From: Planctomycetales bacterium
GTDB lineage: Bacteria; Planctomycetota; Planctomycetia; Isosphaerales; Isosphaeraceae
DNA length: 40,704 bases
NCBI GenBank assembly: GCA_027449865.1
Contig: DAIDKV010000157.1
Location: 1-40,704 of the forward strand
Direction: 5' to 3'
Below, one piece after another: positions 1 to 7,444 of the stretch. The stretch's first letter is position 1; the number at the start of each line of letters is the position of its first letter. The translations under genes and the position numbers were made by a program. The notes below the pieces were generated by a model, which saw nothing but the letters and a program-made list of their open reading frames with translations, did no database searches and was not told where the DNA came from.

Positions 1-476
1 AGATACTTGAGCCCCTGGAGCTTACATCCAGCGAGCGGGTTATCGTGGGACGGCTTCGCCATGCGAGGACTCCGCCAGAATGGCAGTCACTTTGCCTGGC
101 AGAGCCGATCGCGCAAATTTTGTGCCGAACAGACGTGGGGACGTACATCCTTTTGGTCGGAATTGCTCCGGTCCACCCGATTAACTTGCAAATAAAGGAT
201 GTGTGTCCCCTTTTCCGCATTCGTCCAAATCCATCTGATCCCTTGCGACGAACTGGGAAATTGCGGATAATTCTCTGAAGTCCACGCGATTATACGGAAA
301 ATCAGACGTACATCAACACGGCCGTTCACCGGCCGAGTTCTTGTTAGCCGCTATGGATGGGTCGTTCGACGGCGGCCCCATCGGCGTGCAGGCCGCCTCG
401 CGATGCCGGCACCGAATCGTTCCAGCCAGGATGACGGCGGCAGATCCCGCCTATGCGAGAGACCGGATGGTGAAGC
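1..476. other. Left-edge non-coding stretch
   Basis: I see no convincing gene here. Short open frames exist on both strands, but they overlap each other, lack recognisable motifs and look like chance readings of GC-rich DNA. Positions roughly 170-310 are visibly more AT-rich than the surroundings, which would suit an upstream regulatory region for the secreted protein that starts at 477. No clear pair of -35 and -10 boxes could be assigned. Confidence 0.5.
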
Positions 477-1415
477 ATGCGAATGCAGCGAGGCGCGCAT
501 CGGTCTGGGCTGATACTGTTTCTCTCGCTGGCAGTGGCCCTATCCGCCCCCTGGTGCACTCACGGAGCGGAGCCATCGGAAATCGTCGGTGCGGCCTATC
601 GGGCCTCATCCCAGGGGCTGAAGTCCGGCATCGGGAAAGGTCGATATCGTCGGTATCAAGCGACCCCCGGCGGCGACTGGGAACTCAGAGTCGATGCGGA
701 AGTCTCGACGTACTTCGACGGGAACAAGTATCACATCGACCTCACCTTCGTCCGTGATAGCCTCAGACATAACACCGCAGCACATATCGTGTACGATGGC
801 CGGCTGGTCATGATGACATGGTTCTCGCCTAATATCCGTCCCGTCGGGGCACACACGATCGTAGAGGTGCCGAACGATTACGGTGACATGCTTCGCCGGC
901 CCGACGATGGGACGTTCCCCTGGGACGTCGCTCAACTCTCCGGGCATGTGTGGAACGGCGAACGATTGATCGGCGATGTCGCTGCGGGGAAGCTGATGTT
1001 CACGGAGACGCCGGCCGGAGATCTCGTCGGGACGAATCCGATCGTGATCAATCGGTCCCGGACTCGGATCGAATGTCCGCGTCGGTTCGCCTTCAACATC
1101 GCCAAGGCCGAATTCTCCGTCATGGGCGAGGATCGCCCACGTACCGAGTATCTCCTTCAGTGGAAGCAGGAGCCGGGCGGCCTTTGGTATGTGACGGTCG
1201 TTCAGAAGACATCGGAATTTCGGACGCCCGCGGACAAGGTCTTCAGGCTCGACCGCAAAGTCCTCATGTACTCCCGGTTCGAGCCGAACGCCAAAGTGGA
1301 CCAAGGTCTGTTCACCGAAGAGTCGCTGCAGATGCCAGACGGATGTCGGATTATGGAGAATCGGCGAGGAGAGGCGACCAGAGTGCGGATTTACCGGAAG
1401 CCCGGCGTCCAATGA
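477..1415 (+). CDS. Secreted protein of unknown function, 312 aa
   Basis: I do not recognise this family. The N-terminus has a basic stretch (MRMQRGAHRSG), then a hydrophobic core (LILFLSLAVALSA) and a probable signal peptidase site near THGA-EP, so the protein is likely exported. The mature part is rich in beta-strand-like patterns and aromatic residues (WELRVDAE, YHIDLTF, HIVYDGRLVMM), with a charged C-terminus (RVRIYRKPGVQ). This pattern vaguely resembles secreted LolA-like or beta-sandwich proteins, but no motif proves it. The start at 477 puts the signal peptide at the very N-terminus; a second ATG two codons on is equally possible, and no strong ribosome binding site is visible. It stands alone, followed by the repeat patch. 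Confidence 0.75.
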   Translation: MRMQRGAHRSGLILFLSLAVALSAPWCTHGAEPSEIVGAAYRASSQGLKSGIGKGRYRRYQATPGGDWELRVDAEVSTYFDGNKYHIDLTFVRDSLRHNTAAHIVYDGRLVMMTWFSPNIRPVGAHTIVEVPNDYGDMLRRPDDGTFPWDVAQLSGHVWNGERLIGDVAAGKLMFTETPAGDLVGTNPIVINRSRTRIECPRRFAFNIAKAEFSVMGEDRPRTEYLLQWKQEPGGLWYVTVVQKTSEFRTPADKVFRLDRKVLMYSRFEPNAKVDQGLFTEESLQMPDGCRIMENRRGEATRVRIYRKPGVQ

Positions 1416-1535
1416 TCGCCGCGTAGGTGAACAGGGGCAGCGGGCCCCGTGGTATGATGGAATGCGGCCGGAAGCCGAAGTGTAATACGCCTATTCACAA
1501 GAAAGTCGAAAGCCAGATAGACAAATGAATCGGGC

Positions 1536-1828
1536 TAACGATCATGGATTGGAGTCGGCGCAGCCTGACCTCCAATCCCCTGTTCAAGAAGCCCGGCCGA
1601 CTCGCCATCGGCCTCATCTTTAGGGGAACGCTTCGCGGTGATCATCGGCGATCACTGTCGTCGGCGACCGTCAGTCGGCTCCGGCGCGACCTGTGTCACG
1701 TCGCGACCCGCTCGCAAGGGGTGCCAGCGGCCTTCGCTCGGCCCACCGATCGGCCCGCGGGGCCATGCTGACCGGCCGTTCGCCGGACCCGGCGCGCACC
1801 TCGATCGGCACCCGGCCTCGCCGCCGGG
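1536..1828. repeat. Direct repeat, copy A (~293 bp)
   Basis: This segment recurs in the same orientation at 3243-3536. Both copies begin with taacgatcatggattgga and end with ggcctcgccgccggg. By eye they are about 85% identical with only one- or two-base indels. Conserved blocks include cctgttcaagaagcccggc, aacgcttcgcggtgatcatc and cggccgttcgccgga. Short open frames cross both copies but are not conserved as proteins. The copies bracket recombinase and transposase fragments and a toxin-antitoxin pair. It may be a dispersed genomic repeat or an old element end. Confidence 0.85.
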
Positions 1829-1869
1829 CTCGTGAGCCACTCCGGTCGTGAGAGTTGGATCTCATCGGG

Positions 1870-2237
1870 CTAACTCGTGTCGAAGGCCATCGGGCTCAGG
1901 GCCGGCTCGATCCCCAGCCACTCCAGACGACCGCCGCACGTCGGGCATCTCGGACCTTCGGCGGTGTCCCGCTGCGGTCCACACCGGACGAAACGCAACA
2001 CGTACGTCGCGCCCGATCGGATCGCAATCAGCCACCGCAACAGCTCCAGCGATATCGCCGCCGATGGGCTCAGGAACCCATAATGCCGGAGCTTCGCGAA
2101 CCCCGGCGGCAGCACGTGCTCCAGGAACCGTCGCAGGAACTCCATCGCGTTCAGCGTCATCTTACGCGACCGGTTCGAGCCCACCTTTCGATACGTGAAC
2201 ATCACCCGTCTGCTCTCGCACGACACGATCCAGCAGT
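1870..2237 (-). pseudogene. IS91-type transposase, C-terminal fragment
   Basis: Read on the minus strand, the frame contains VMFTYRKVGSNRSRK, MTLNAMEFLRRFLEHV and LPPGFAKLRHYGFLSP, which is the conserved C-terminal block of IS91/IS801-type (Y2, HUH) transposases. The reading continues upstream of the first ATG (2226) as NDCWIVSCESRR. The N-terminal zinc-binding and HUH/Y2 catalytic parts are missing, so it cannot be active. After the conserved block it reads CPTCGGRLEWLGIEP before the stop, a cysteine pair also seen near the C-terminus of these transposases. The upstream side runs straight into a tyrosine-recombinase fragment in another frame, showing a deletion scar near 2238. Confidence 0.75.
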
Positions 2238-2411
2238 CGTTTTGAGGTGAAGGAGATCATCACGGACCTGGTGTTCGGAGAGGTGGTCGGGAGGCGACTG
2301 GAAGTGGTCGGCGAGCCCGCGGACGGCCCGGAGGTAAGCGTCCTGAGTGGAGTCGGAGAGGCCAGCGAGTTGGAGGTCCTGGGTCATGCGGCGACGGAGC
2401 GAAGTAGACAT
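2238..2411 (-). pseudogene. Tyrosine recombinase, N-terminal fragment
   Basis: The 58-codon reading begins MSTSLRRRMTQDLQLAGLSD and continues STQDAYLRAVRGLADHF and LSEHQVRDDLLHLKT. This is the SAM-like core-binding N-terminal domain of phage-type integrases, with the usual 'L..RM..DL.L.GLS..TQ.AY...V' pattern. The whole catalytic domain (R..HxxR..Y) is absent. Such integrases commonly sit next to IS91-type transposases in bacterial genomes, so the two fragments are probably remains of one element that lost the integrase C-terminus and the transposase N-terminus in a single deletion. It is non-functional as an integrase. Confidence 0.7.
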
Positions 2412-2780
2412 GGGACGGTCCTTTCACAGAGGGGTGAGGAAACAGCCTCTGCGCAGGACGTTGAGCGATCGGGGCGTCGAATGCGAGGGATCGATGGAAG
2501 TGGTGAGGATCCGCGTGACCGAACGCGTCTCTCAGGGTACACTGAACGAGGTCAGAGAGACCGCCGCGCTAGCGGCTTACTTGAACCTGTCGCTGCGGCG
2601 GACCCCGCACCGACGCGGCGCCCCGGGTATCATCCACATCAGCTCGCCGGTGCGGGCCTGCTGAGCCTGGGCGTTCGGAGGCATTGGCATAGGTCTCGGT
2701 GAATGCGACCCGTTGCCGAGTTGGGGAAGCAGGTGTTACGCTGATTGGGGTCTTCTTCTTTCGTTGAACCTGGGTCGCCG
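2412..2780. other. Gap between element remnant and toxin-antitoxin pair
   Basis: I see no supported gene in this stretch. It lies just upstream of the integrase fragment, so it may hold the former left end and promoter of the decayed element as well as the promoter of the toxin-antitoxin operon. A small palindrome (ccgcgctagcgg) occurs near 2560-2575. No confident promoter boxes were found. Confidence 0.4.
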
Positions 2781-2981
2781 ATGAGCACAGTCGAAGAGAT
2801 CACCGCCGCGATCGAACAGCTCTCGCCCGATGACGTGGCCCGCGTCCGGGACTGGCTGGTCGAGTTCGCCGAGCGTCGCTGGGACGCGCAGATCGAGCGA
2901 GATGAGCGAGCTGGCCGACTCGACGCTTTGATTGACAAGGCGCTGGAAGCGCACCGAGCCGGTCGGACTCGCCCGCTGTGA
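2781..2981 (+). CDS. Type II antitoxin, 66 aa
   Basis: The protein begins MSTVEEITAAIEQLSPDDVA and continues with RDWLVEFAERRWDAQIE, ending in GRLDALIDKALEAHRAGRT. This matches the small acidic-to-neutral antitoxins found upstream of RelE/ParE-type toxins: a short helical N-terminus, a W-D-x-Q-I-E segment, and a C-terminal tail that usually wraps the toxin. The start at 2781 was chosen because family members begin with M-S-T-V-E-E-I; an upstream in-frame ATG at 2745 would add a non-conserved leader. It overlaps the toxin start by 4 bp (GTGA), so the two are translationally coupled. By analogy it neutralises the toxin and may autorepress the operon. Confidence 0.85.
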   Translation: MSTVEEITAAIEQLSPDDVARVRDWLVEFAERRWDAQIERDERAGRLDALIDKALEAHRAGRTRPL

Positions 2982-3238
2982 ATCACCACACCACCGACGA
3001 CTTCTGGGCCTGTTATGCCCGGCTGCCCGAGGCGGTGCAGCGCGTGGCCGACCGCCATTATGCCCTGCTGCGAGCGGACCCGCGGCATCCGTCTCTGCAC
3101 TTCAAGAAGGTCGGGCGGCTATGGTCCGTGCGGGTGGGTTCCGGGTATCGGGCCCTGGCCGCCGAGGCTCCGGATGGCTTGGTCTGGTTCTGGATCGGCC
3201 CCCACGACGAATATGAACGCCTGCTGGGTGGTGTATGA
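2978..3238 (+). CDS. RelE/ParE-fold toxin, 86 aa
   Basis: The small protein contains FWACYARLPEAVQRVADR, then HPSLHFKKVG, WSVRVGSGYRALA and a C-terminal FWIGPHDEYERLL. This order (helical start, strand with K-K, R-V-G-x-x-Y-R-A, terminal H-x-E-Y-x-x-L) is the RelE/ParE toxin pattern. The start is GTG at 2978, which overlaps the antitoxin stop as GTGA. Whether it is an mRNA interferase or a gyrase poison cannot be told from sequence. It appears intact although it sits beside decayed mobile-element genes and between two direct-repeat copies, which is typical of accessory toxin-antitoxin modules. Confidence 0.85.
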   Translation: MNHHTTDDFWACYARLPEAVQRVADRHYALLRADPRHPSLHFKKVGRLWSVRVGSGYRALAAEAPDGLVWFWIGPHDEYERLLGGV

Positions 3239-3242
3239 GTCC

Positions 3243-3536
3243 TAACGATCATGGATTGGAGGTCGGCGCAGCCCGATTTCCCATCCCCTGTTCAAGAAGC
3301 CCGGCCGACTCGCCATGAGTCTCATCCGTAGGGTAACGCTTCGCGGTGATCATCGGCGCTCACCGCCGACGACGACCGTCAGCCGGCTCCGGCGCGACCG
3401 GCGCCGGGTCGCGACCCGCTCGGGAGGAGAGCCAGCGGCCTTCGCTGAGTCCACCGATCGGCCCGCGGTGCCACGTCGACCGGCCGTTCGCCGGACTCGG
3501 CGCGCACCCCGATCGGTCCCCGGCCTCGCCGCCGGG
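3243..3536. repeat. Direct repeat, copy B (~294 bp)
   Basis: This is the second copy of the repeat at 1536-1828, in the same orientation. It starts 5 bp after the toxin stop codon and differs from copy A by scattered substitutions and one- or two-base indels rather than one large change. The open frames through it are frameshifted relative to copy A, which argues against a conserved protein. Confidence 0.85.
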
Positions 3537-3562
3537 ATTTTGGAGGGGCGGATAAAGGGTCA

Positions 3563-3619
3563 GGAGGGCGAGGCTTCCGCCGAGCCTGGGTGCGCGGCTC
3601 GGACGGAGCCTCGCCCTCC
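3563..3619. repeat. REP-like inverted repeat
   Basis: Two 24-nt arms (3563-3586 and 3596-3619) are complementary at about 21 of 24 positions around a 9-nt loop. The left arm begins ggagggcgaggct and the right arm ends agcctcgccctcc. The transcript would form a strong hairpin. It lies between direct-repeat copy B and the convergent end of the gamma-glutamyltransferase-like gene. It could act as a terminator or be a dispersed REP/MITE-like element. Confidence 0.7.
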
Positions 3620-3771
3620 CAAAGAACCGGACAACAGCCGCAGGCATGTGAATGAGAGCCCCGGTCGGTCTCGCCGTCTCTCGTGGAGGTTGGCACAGGA
3701 CCGGCCCATCCGGCAATCGGACGGGCCGGTCGGGAGTGCGAGGCGTCAGTCGTTCGCCGGAAGCCGGCCGA

Positions 3772-5526
3772 TCAGTCGATCGCCGCCGCGTGACGTCGGG
3801 TGCGGGGGTCGCCGGCGGCGTCATAGGTGATGCCGCTGGTCAGTCGGGCGAATACCAGGATGCAGGGCGCCGCGGCCAGCGGGCCGGGTCGGACCACCAG
3901 CTTGTGCCCTATCGTCTTCAGGGCTTCGAGCGTCTCCGATCCCAGCTCGGGATTGATCCGGAGCTGGCCCAGGCCCGGCGGCGGCGTCTGGCCGAACGAG
4001 CTGATGAAGTGGTCGGTCATGAATCGGGGCGCGTTGACCGACTGCTCAGGGAACAGGTCGAAGTCAATCAAATCGACCAGGGCCTGCAACGTCATCTGAT
4101 CCTGGTTGTCGCCGCCGGCGACGCTGACGGCGATCTCAGGCCGGCGCTGGGCGTCGAGGACGATCGTCGGCGAGAGTGTGATCCGGGGACGCTTGCCGGG
4201 CTCGATGACGTTCGGATGGCCCTCCCAGGTGTTGAAGCTCTGGAGCCGGCTTCCCAGCCAGACGCCCGTGTCGCCCGCGACCACGCCCGACCATCCGCTC
4301 GGCGTCGCGGCGACGACGTTGCCCGCCTTATCCGCGACGAGGCAGGTCGTGGTGTCGTGCGGGTCGGACCTGGCTCGCTCCGGACGATTGGCGGCCGGAT
4401 CGGCGGCGGGGTCGAGCATGGGCTTGCCGTGGCGAGGGTCGCCGGGGCGACGCTCCCTCGACGCCGACTTCGGGTCGATCAACGCCCTGCGCTTTGTTGC
4501 GTACTCGGGCGCGAGCAACTCGTCGATCGGGACGTCCACGAAGAGAGGATCGGCGTAATAGGTGTCGCGGTCGGCCAGGGCGAGTTCCATCGCCTCGGCC
4601 ATCGTGTGGATCGCCTCGGGACTGCCTCGGCCCATCGATTTGAGGTCGAAGCCTTCGAGGATTTGCAGAGCTTCGAGCAGACAGGGGCCCTGCGTCCAGG
4701 CGCCACACTTGTAGACGGTCCGGCCGCGATAGGTCGCCGAGACCGGCTCCTCGATCCGGGTGACGTGGCTGGCGAGGTCGGAATAGCGGATCAGGCCGCC
4801 GTTGGCCCGCGACCAGGCGTCGATCCGCCGCGCGATCGGGCCTCGATAGAAGGCATCGGCGACGAGCCGGAGCCCGCGCGATCGGTCGCGAGGCGTCGTG
4901 TCGTCGGCCATCGCCTCGGCCGCGACGAGGGTATCCAGCGTCCGGCCAAGGTCGTCGTGCCAGGGCTCGCGCCGGGGCGGATGGGCGAGCAGCCGACGCG
5001 TCGGGGCGATCGCCTGGGCGAAGGTCATCGTGCCGAAGCGGTCGAGGAGGACCAGGCAGGCGTCGAGCGCCGCCGGAACCGTCGCCGCGGTGATCCCATT
5101 CAGCGGGATCCCGCCGCGCTTCGCGAACGCCTCGCGGGTCGCGAGCCGAGGCGCGGCCCCCTGGCCGGCGATCACGGTAACGCCCCGCGTCTTCGCGTCG
5201 TAGACCAGGATCGGAACCTCGCCGCCAAAGCAGAAAAGCCGGGAATCCGTGACGCTCAGAGCGAAGATGGTGGCCGCGGCGGCGTCGGCGGCGTTGCCGC
5301 CCCGGACCAGGATCTCCCGTCCGGCCTGGGTCGCCTCTCGACCACCCGCGGCCACGGCGCCCGAGGAACCTCTGGCGTGCCAGTCATTTTCGAGCGGCGC
5401 GGTCGGCCGCGGTCGAGTTCCCTCGGCGCGGGCGGTCGGCTCCTGCGGCGTCGCCCGCGACCCGCTCAGGATAAAGAACACAAACGTTAACATCCCCCAG
5501 GCGACGATCGATGCGCGCAACTTCAT
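3772..5526 (-). CDS. Gamma-glutamyltransferase-family protein, exported
   Basis: This 584-aa protein looks like an N-terminal nucleophile hydrolase of the gamma-glutamyltransferase family, which is made as a precursor and cleaves itself before a catalytic threonine. The start at 5526 gives a clear signal peptide (MKLRASIVAWGMLTFVFFIL); an upstream ATG at 5613 would add a proline-rich leader. Family landmarks are GREILVRGGNAADAAAA near the N-terminus, the autocleavage site DPHDTTTCLVAD with Thr near residue 392, and GKRPRITLSPTIV further on. The oxyanion-side region is unusual: the family's R-E-(T/M)-A-P substrate-binding block reads GQGAAP, and the early glycine loop reads FGGEVP. The gene may therefore act on a substrate other than glutathione. 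It is probably periplasmic and is divergent from the protease gene at 5774. Confidence 0.85.
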   Translation of the reverse strand: MKLRASIVAWGMLTFVFFILSGSRATPQEPTARAEGTRPRPTAPLENDWHARGSSGAVAAGGREATQAGREILVRGGNAADAAAATIFALSVTDSRLFCFGGEVPILVYDAKTRGVTVIAGQGAAPRLATREAFAKRGGIPLNGITAATVPAALDACLVLLDRFGTMTFAQAIAPTRRLLAHPPRREPWHDDLGRTLDTLVAAEAMADDTTPRDRSRGLRLVADAFYRGPIARRIDAWSRANGGLIRYSDLASHVTRIEEPVSATYRGRTVYKCGAWTQGPCLLEALQILEGFDLKSMGRGSPEAIHTMAEAMELALADRDTYYADPLFVDVPIDELLAPEYATKRRALIDPKSASRERRPGDPRHGKPMLDPAADPAANRPERARSDPHDTTTCLVADKAGNVVAATPSGWSGVVAGDTGVWLGSRLQSFNTWEGHPNVIEPGKRPRITLSPTIVLDAQRRPEIAVSVAGGDNQDQMTLQALVDLIDFDLFPEQSVNAPRFMTDHFISSFGQTPPPGLGQLRINPELGSETLEALKTIGHKLVVRPGPLAAAPCILVFARLTSGITYDAAGDPRTRRHAAAID

Positions 5527-5773
5527 CGCGAATGGCTCCGGGAGAGGAGGAAACGGCGGGAAGGGAAGGCCCGGATCGCCCAGGCCCGGCGATCGCAATC
5601 GGCGATTCCTCACTATCTCAACTGGGAGGCGGGATCGCCAGAGCCCACCACCCCCGGATTCTCATCCTCGACCACGGAGCCATCCAGACGCTTTGCGAGC
5701 GGGCGCCGGGTGGATAAGATGGGACGATTCTCTGAACCGCACAGGACGCCCGGCAAAGGAGCGAGTCCCCGCG

Positions 5774-7303
5774 ATGATCACGACACGGATGATTTCGGTT
5801 GGGCGGATGGCCGCGACGGTTGCGGCAATGGCCTCGGCGATGCTCGCGCTCCCCGCCCAGGCGGCTGCGCCGGATGAAGCCGCCGCGGAGGCCCGAATCC
5901 GAGATGCCGTAGTGAAGATCACCGCCACCATGCGCCCGCCTGACCTCACCAAACCCTGGGCCAAGCAGAGCCCCGCCGAGGCCAGCGGAACCGGCGTCGT
6001 CATCGAGGGAAAGCGCATCCTTACGAATGCGCATGTCGTGACCTATGCCAGCCAGCTCTTCGTCGAGGGAGGCCAGTCGAGTGAAAAGTTGCCCGCGAAA
6101 GTTCTCGCGGTCAGCCCGGGGATCGACCTGGCCGTGCTTACCCTCGATGACGAATCGTTCTTCGAGAAACGGGCCCCCATGCCCCGCACGACGGCCCTGC
6201 CCGAGGTGAAGGCATCGGTCCTCGCCTACGGATATCCGCAGGGCGGCACAACGCTCTCCATCACCAAGGGGATTGTCTCTCGGATCGAGTACACCGGATA
6301 CGGCGACGACACCGCCGGCGTTCGGGTGCAAATCGACGCCGCCATCAACCCGGGGAACAGCGGCGGACCTGCCCTGATCGACGGCAAGATGATCGGCGTC
6401 GTCTTCAGCAAGGTCGCCATGGCCGACAACATCGGCTACATCATCCCGAGCGAGGAAGTAGACCTCTTCCTCAAGGACGTCGCCGATGGCCATTACGATG
6501 GCAAACCGGCCATGCACGAACCCCTTCAGACGCTCGAGAACGACGCTCTCCGAGCCTTTCTCGGCGTCGACCGCAAGACCCAGGGCATGGTCGTCCAGTC
6601 GCCCAACCCCGCGGATCCCTCCGACCCGCTCAAGCACTTCGATCTCATCACGAAAATCGGTGACTATCCGATCGACAACACCGGCATGGTCACCTTCAAC
6701 GGTCAGTTGCGGCTCCGGTTCCAGTACCTCGTCCAGAAACTGGCGAAAGACGGCAAGGTCCGGCTGACGGTCATCCGCCAGGGGAAGACCATCCCCATCG
6801 ATCTGCCGGTCAAGTCGCATTACCCCCGCCTGATCGAACCCCTGCGCGGCACGTACCCCTCGTACTTCATTTACGGTCCGCTGGTCTTCTCGCCGGTTCA
6901 CAGCGAGTTGGCCTCGGCGCTCGGGCGGGTCTCGTCGACCCTCGCCCTCATCGGTAGCCCGCTGGTCACCCGTCGCGGTGACTACCCAAAGGTCGAGGGT
7001 GAGCAGCTTGTGATCGTCGCGGCCCCGATGTTCCCTCACCGGATCGCCAAGGGGTACGATAACCCCAGCTACAAGGTCGTCAAGGAAATCAACGGCGTTC
7101 ACGTCAAGAATCTCAAGCACATGGTGGAACTCCTCCGCGACTCGAAGGAGAAATTCACCACCATCAGCTTCGACGACCACGCCAGCGAGACCATCGTCTT
7201 CAACCACAAGGAAGCCCTCGCCGCCACCGAAGAGGTCCTCTCCGACAACGGCATCCGCGAGCGTGCCTCCGACGACATGCTCTCCGTCTGGAAGAGTCAT
7301 TAG
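5774..7303 (+). CDS. S1C serine protease with DEG9-like PDZ tail
   Basis: This is a 509-aa trypsin-like protease. The start at 5774 is preceded by AAGGAG at 5757-5762 and gives a signal peptide ending in ALPAQAAAP. The catalytic triad is intact: His87 in ILTNAHVV, Asp118 in GIDLAVL and Ser196 in NPGNSGGPAL. After the protease domain comes a PDZ domain (FDLITKIGDYPIDN, then RFQYLVQKL and VRLTVIRQGK). The last ~170 residues (SYFIYGPLVFSPV, EQLVIVAAPMFPH, VVKEINGVHVKNLKHMV, ASDDML) resemble the C-terminal half of plant DEG9-type proteases as I remember them, rather than bacterial DegP. Its likely role is protein quality control outside the cytoplasm. The next gene is separated by heptamer repeats that begin immediately after this stop codon. 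Confidence 0.9.
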   Translation: MITTRMISVGRMAATVAAMASAMLALPAQAAAPDEAAAEARIRDAVVKITATMRPPDLTKPWAKQSPAEASGTGVVIEGKRILTNAHVVTYASQLFVEGGQSSEKLPAKVLAVSPGIDLAVLTLDDESFFEKRAPMPRTTALPEVKASVLAYGYPQGGTTLSITKGIVSRIEYTGYGDDTAGVRVQIDAAINPGNSGGPALIDGKMIGVVFSKVAMADNIGYIIPSEEVDLFLKDVADGHYDGKPAMHEPLQTLENDALRAFLGVDRKTQGMVVQSPNPADPSDPLKHFDLITKIGDYPIDNTGMVTFNGQLRLRFQYLVQKLAKDGKVRLTVIRQGKTIPIDLPVKSHYPRLIEPLRGTYPSYFIYGPLVFSPVHSELASALGRVSSTLALIGSPLVTRRGDYPKVEGEQLVIVAAPMFPHRIAKGYDNPSYKVVKEINGVHVKNLKHMVELLRDSKEKFTTISFDDHASETIVFNHKEALAATEEVLSDNGIRERASDDMLSVWKSH

Positions 7304-7443
7304 TTCCTGGTAATTGGTAATTGGTGTCTGCAGGTGAGCGGTCACTCATCTTCGCGCGAACGATAATCGCCCGCGCCGCCATGCCCAGCCGGAAGCAACT
7401 ACCAATTACCAATTACAAAGAACAAAAAACAAAGAACAAACGA
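7304..7443. repeat. Inverted 7-bp repeat arrays (TAATTGG / CCAATTA)
   Basis: Immediately after the protease stop come three 7-bp units, ttcctgg taattgg taattgg (7304-7324). At 7402-7443 come six more: ccaatta twice, the inverse of the first array, then four units of the type caaagaa, caaaaaa, caaagaa, caaacga. A 77-bp GC-rich spacer separates them. The period is exactly seven bases throughout. The right array runs to one base before the next gene's ATG, leaving no room for a Shine-Dalgarno site. AT-rich and unlike the surroundings, this looks inserted or expanded between the genes. Confidence 0.85.
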
Positions 7444-7444
7444 A

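Noticed and set aside
1544-1835. Short open frames inside the direct repeats (also 3315-3830)
   Set aside because: The two copies have different frames because of small indels, so no protein is conserved between them.
3652-5490. Long plus-strand open frame opposite the gamma-glutamyltransferase-like gene
   Set aside because: It is antisense to a protein with clear catalytic motifs. Its translation is Arg/Gly/Asp-rich with no domain. GC-rich codon use on one strand produces such mirrors; the same holds for the long antisense frames at 5618-7345, 12423-15317, 18519-20702 and 37138-38784.
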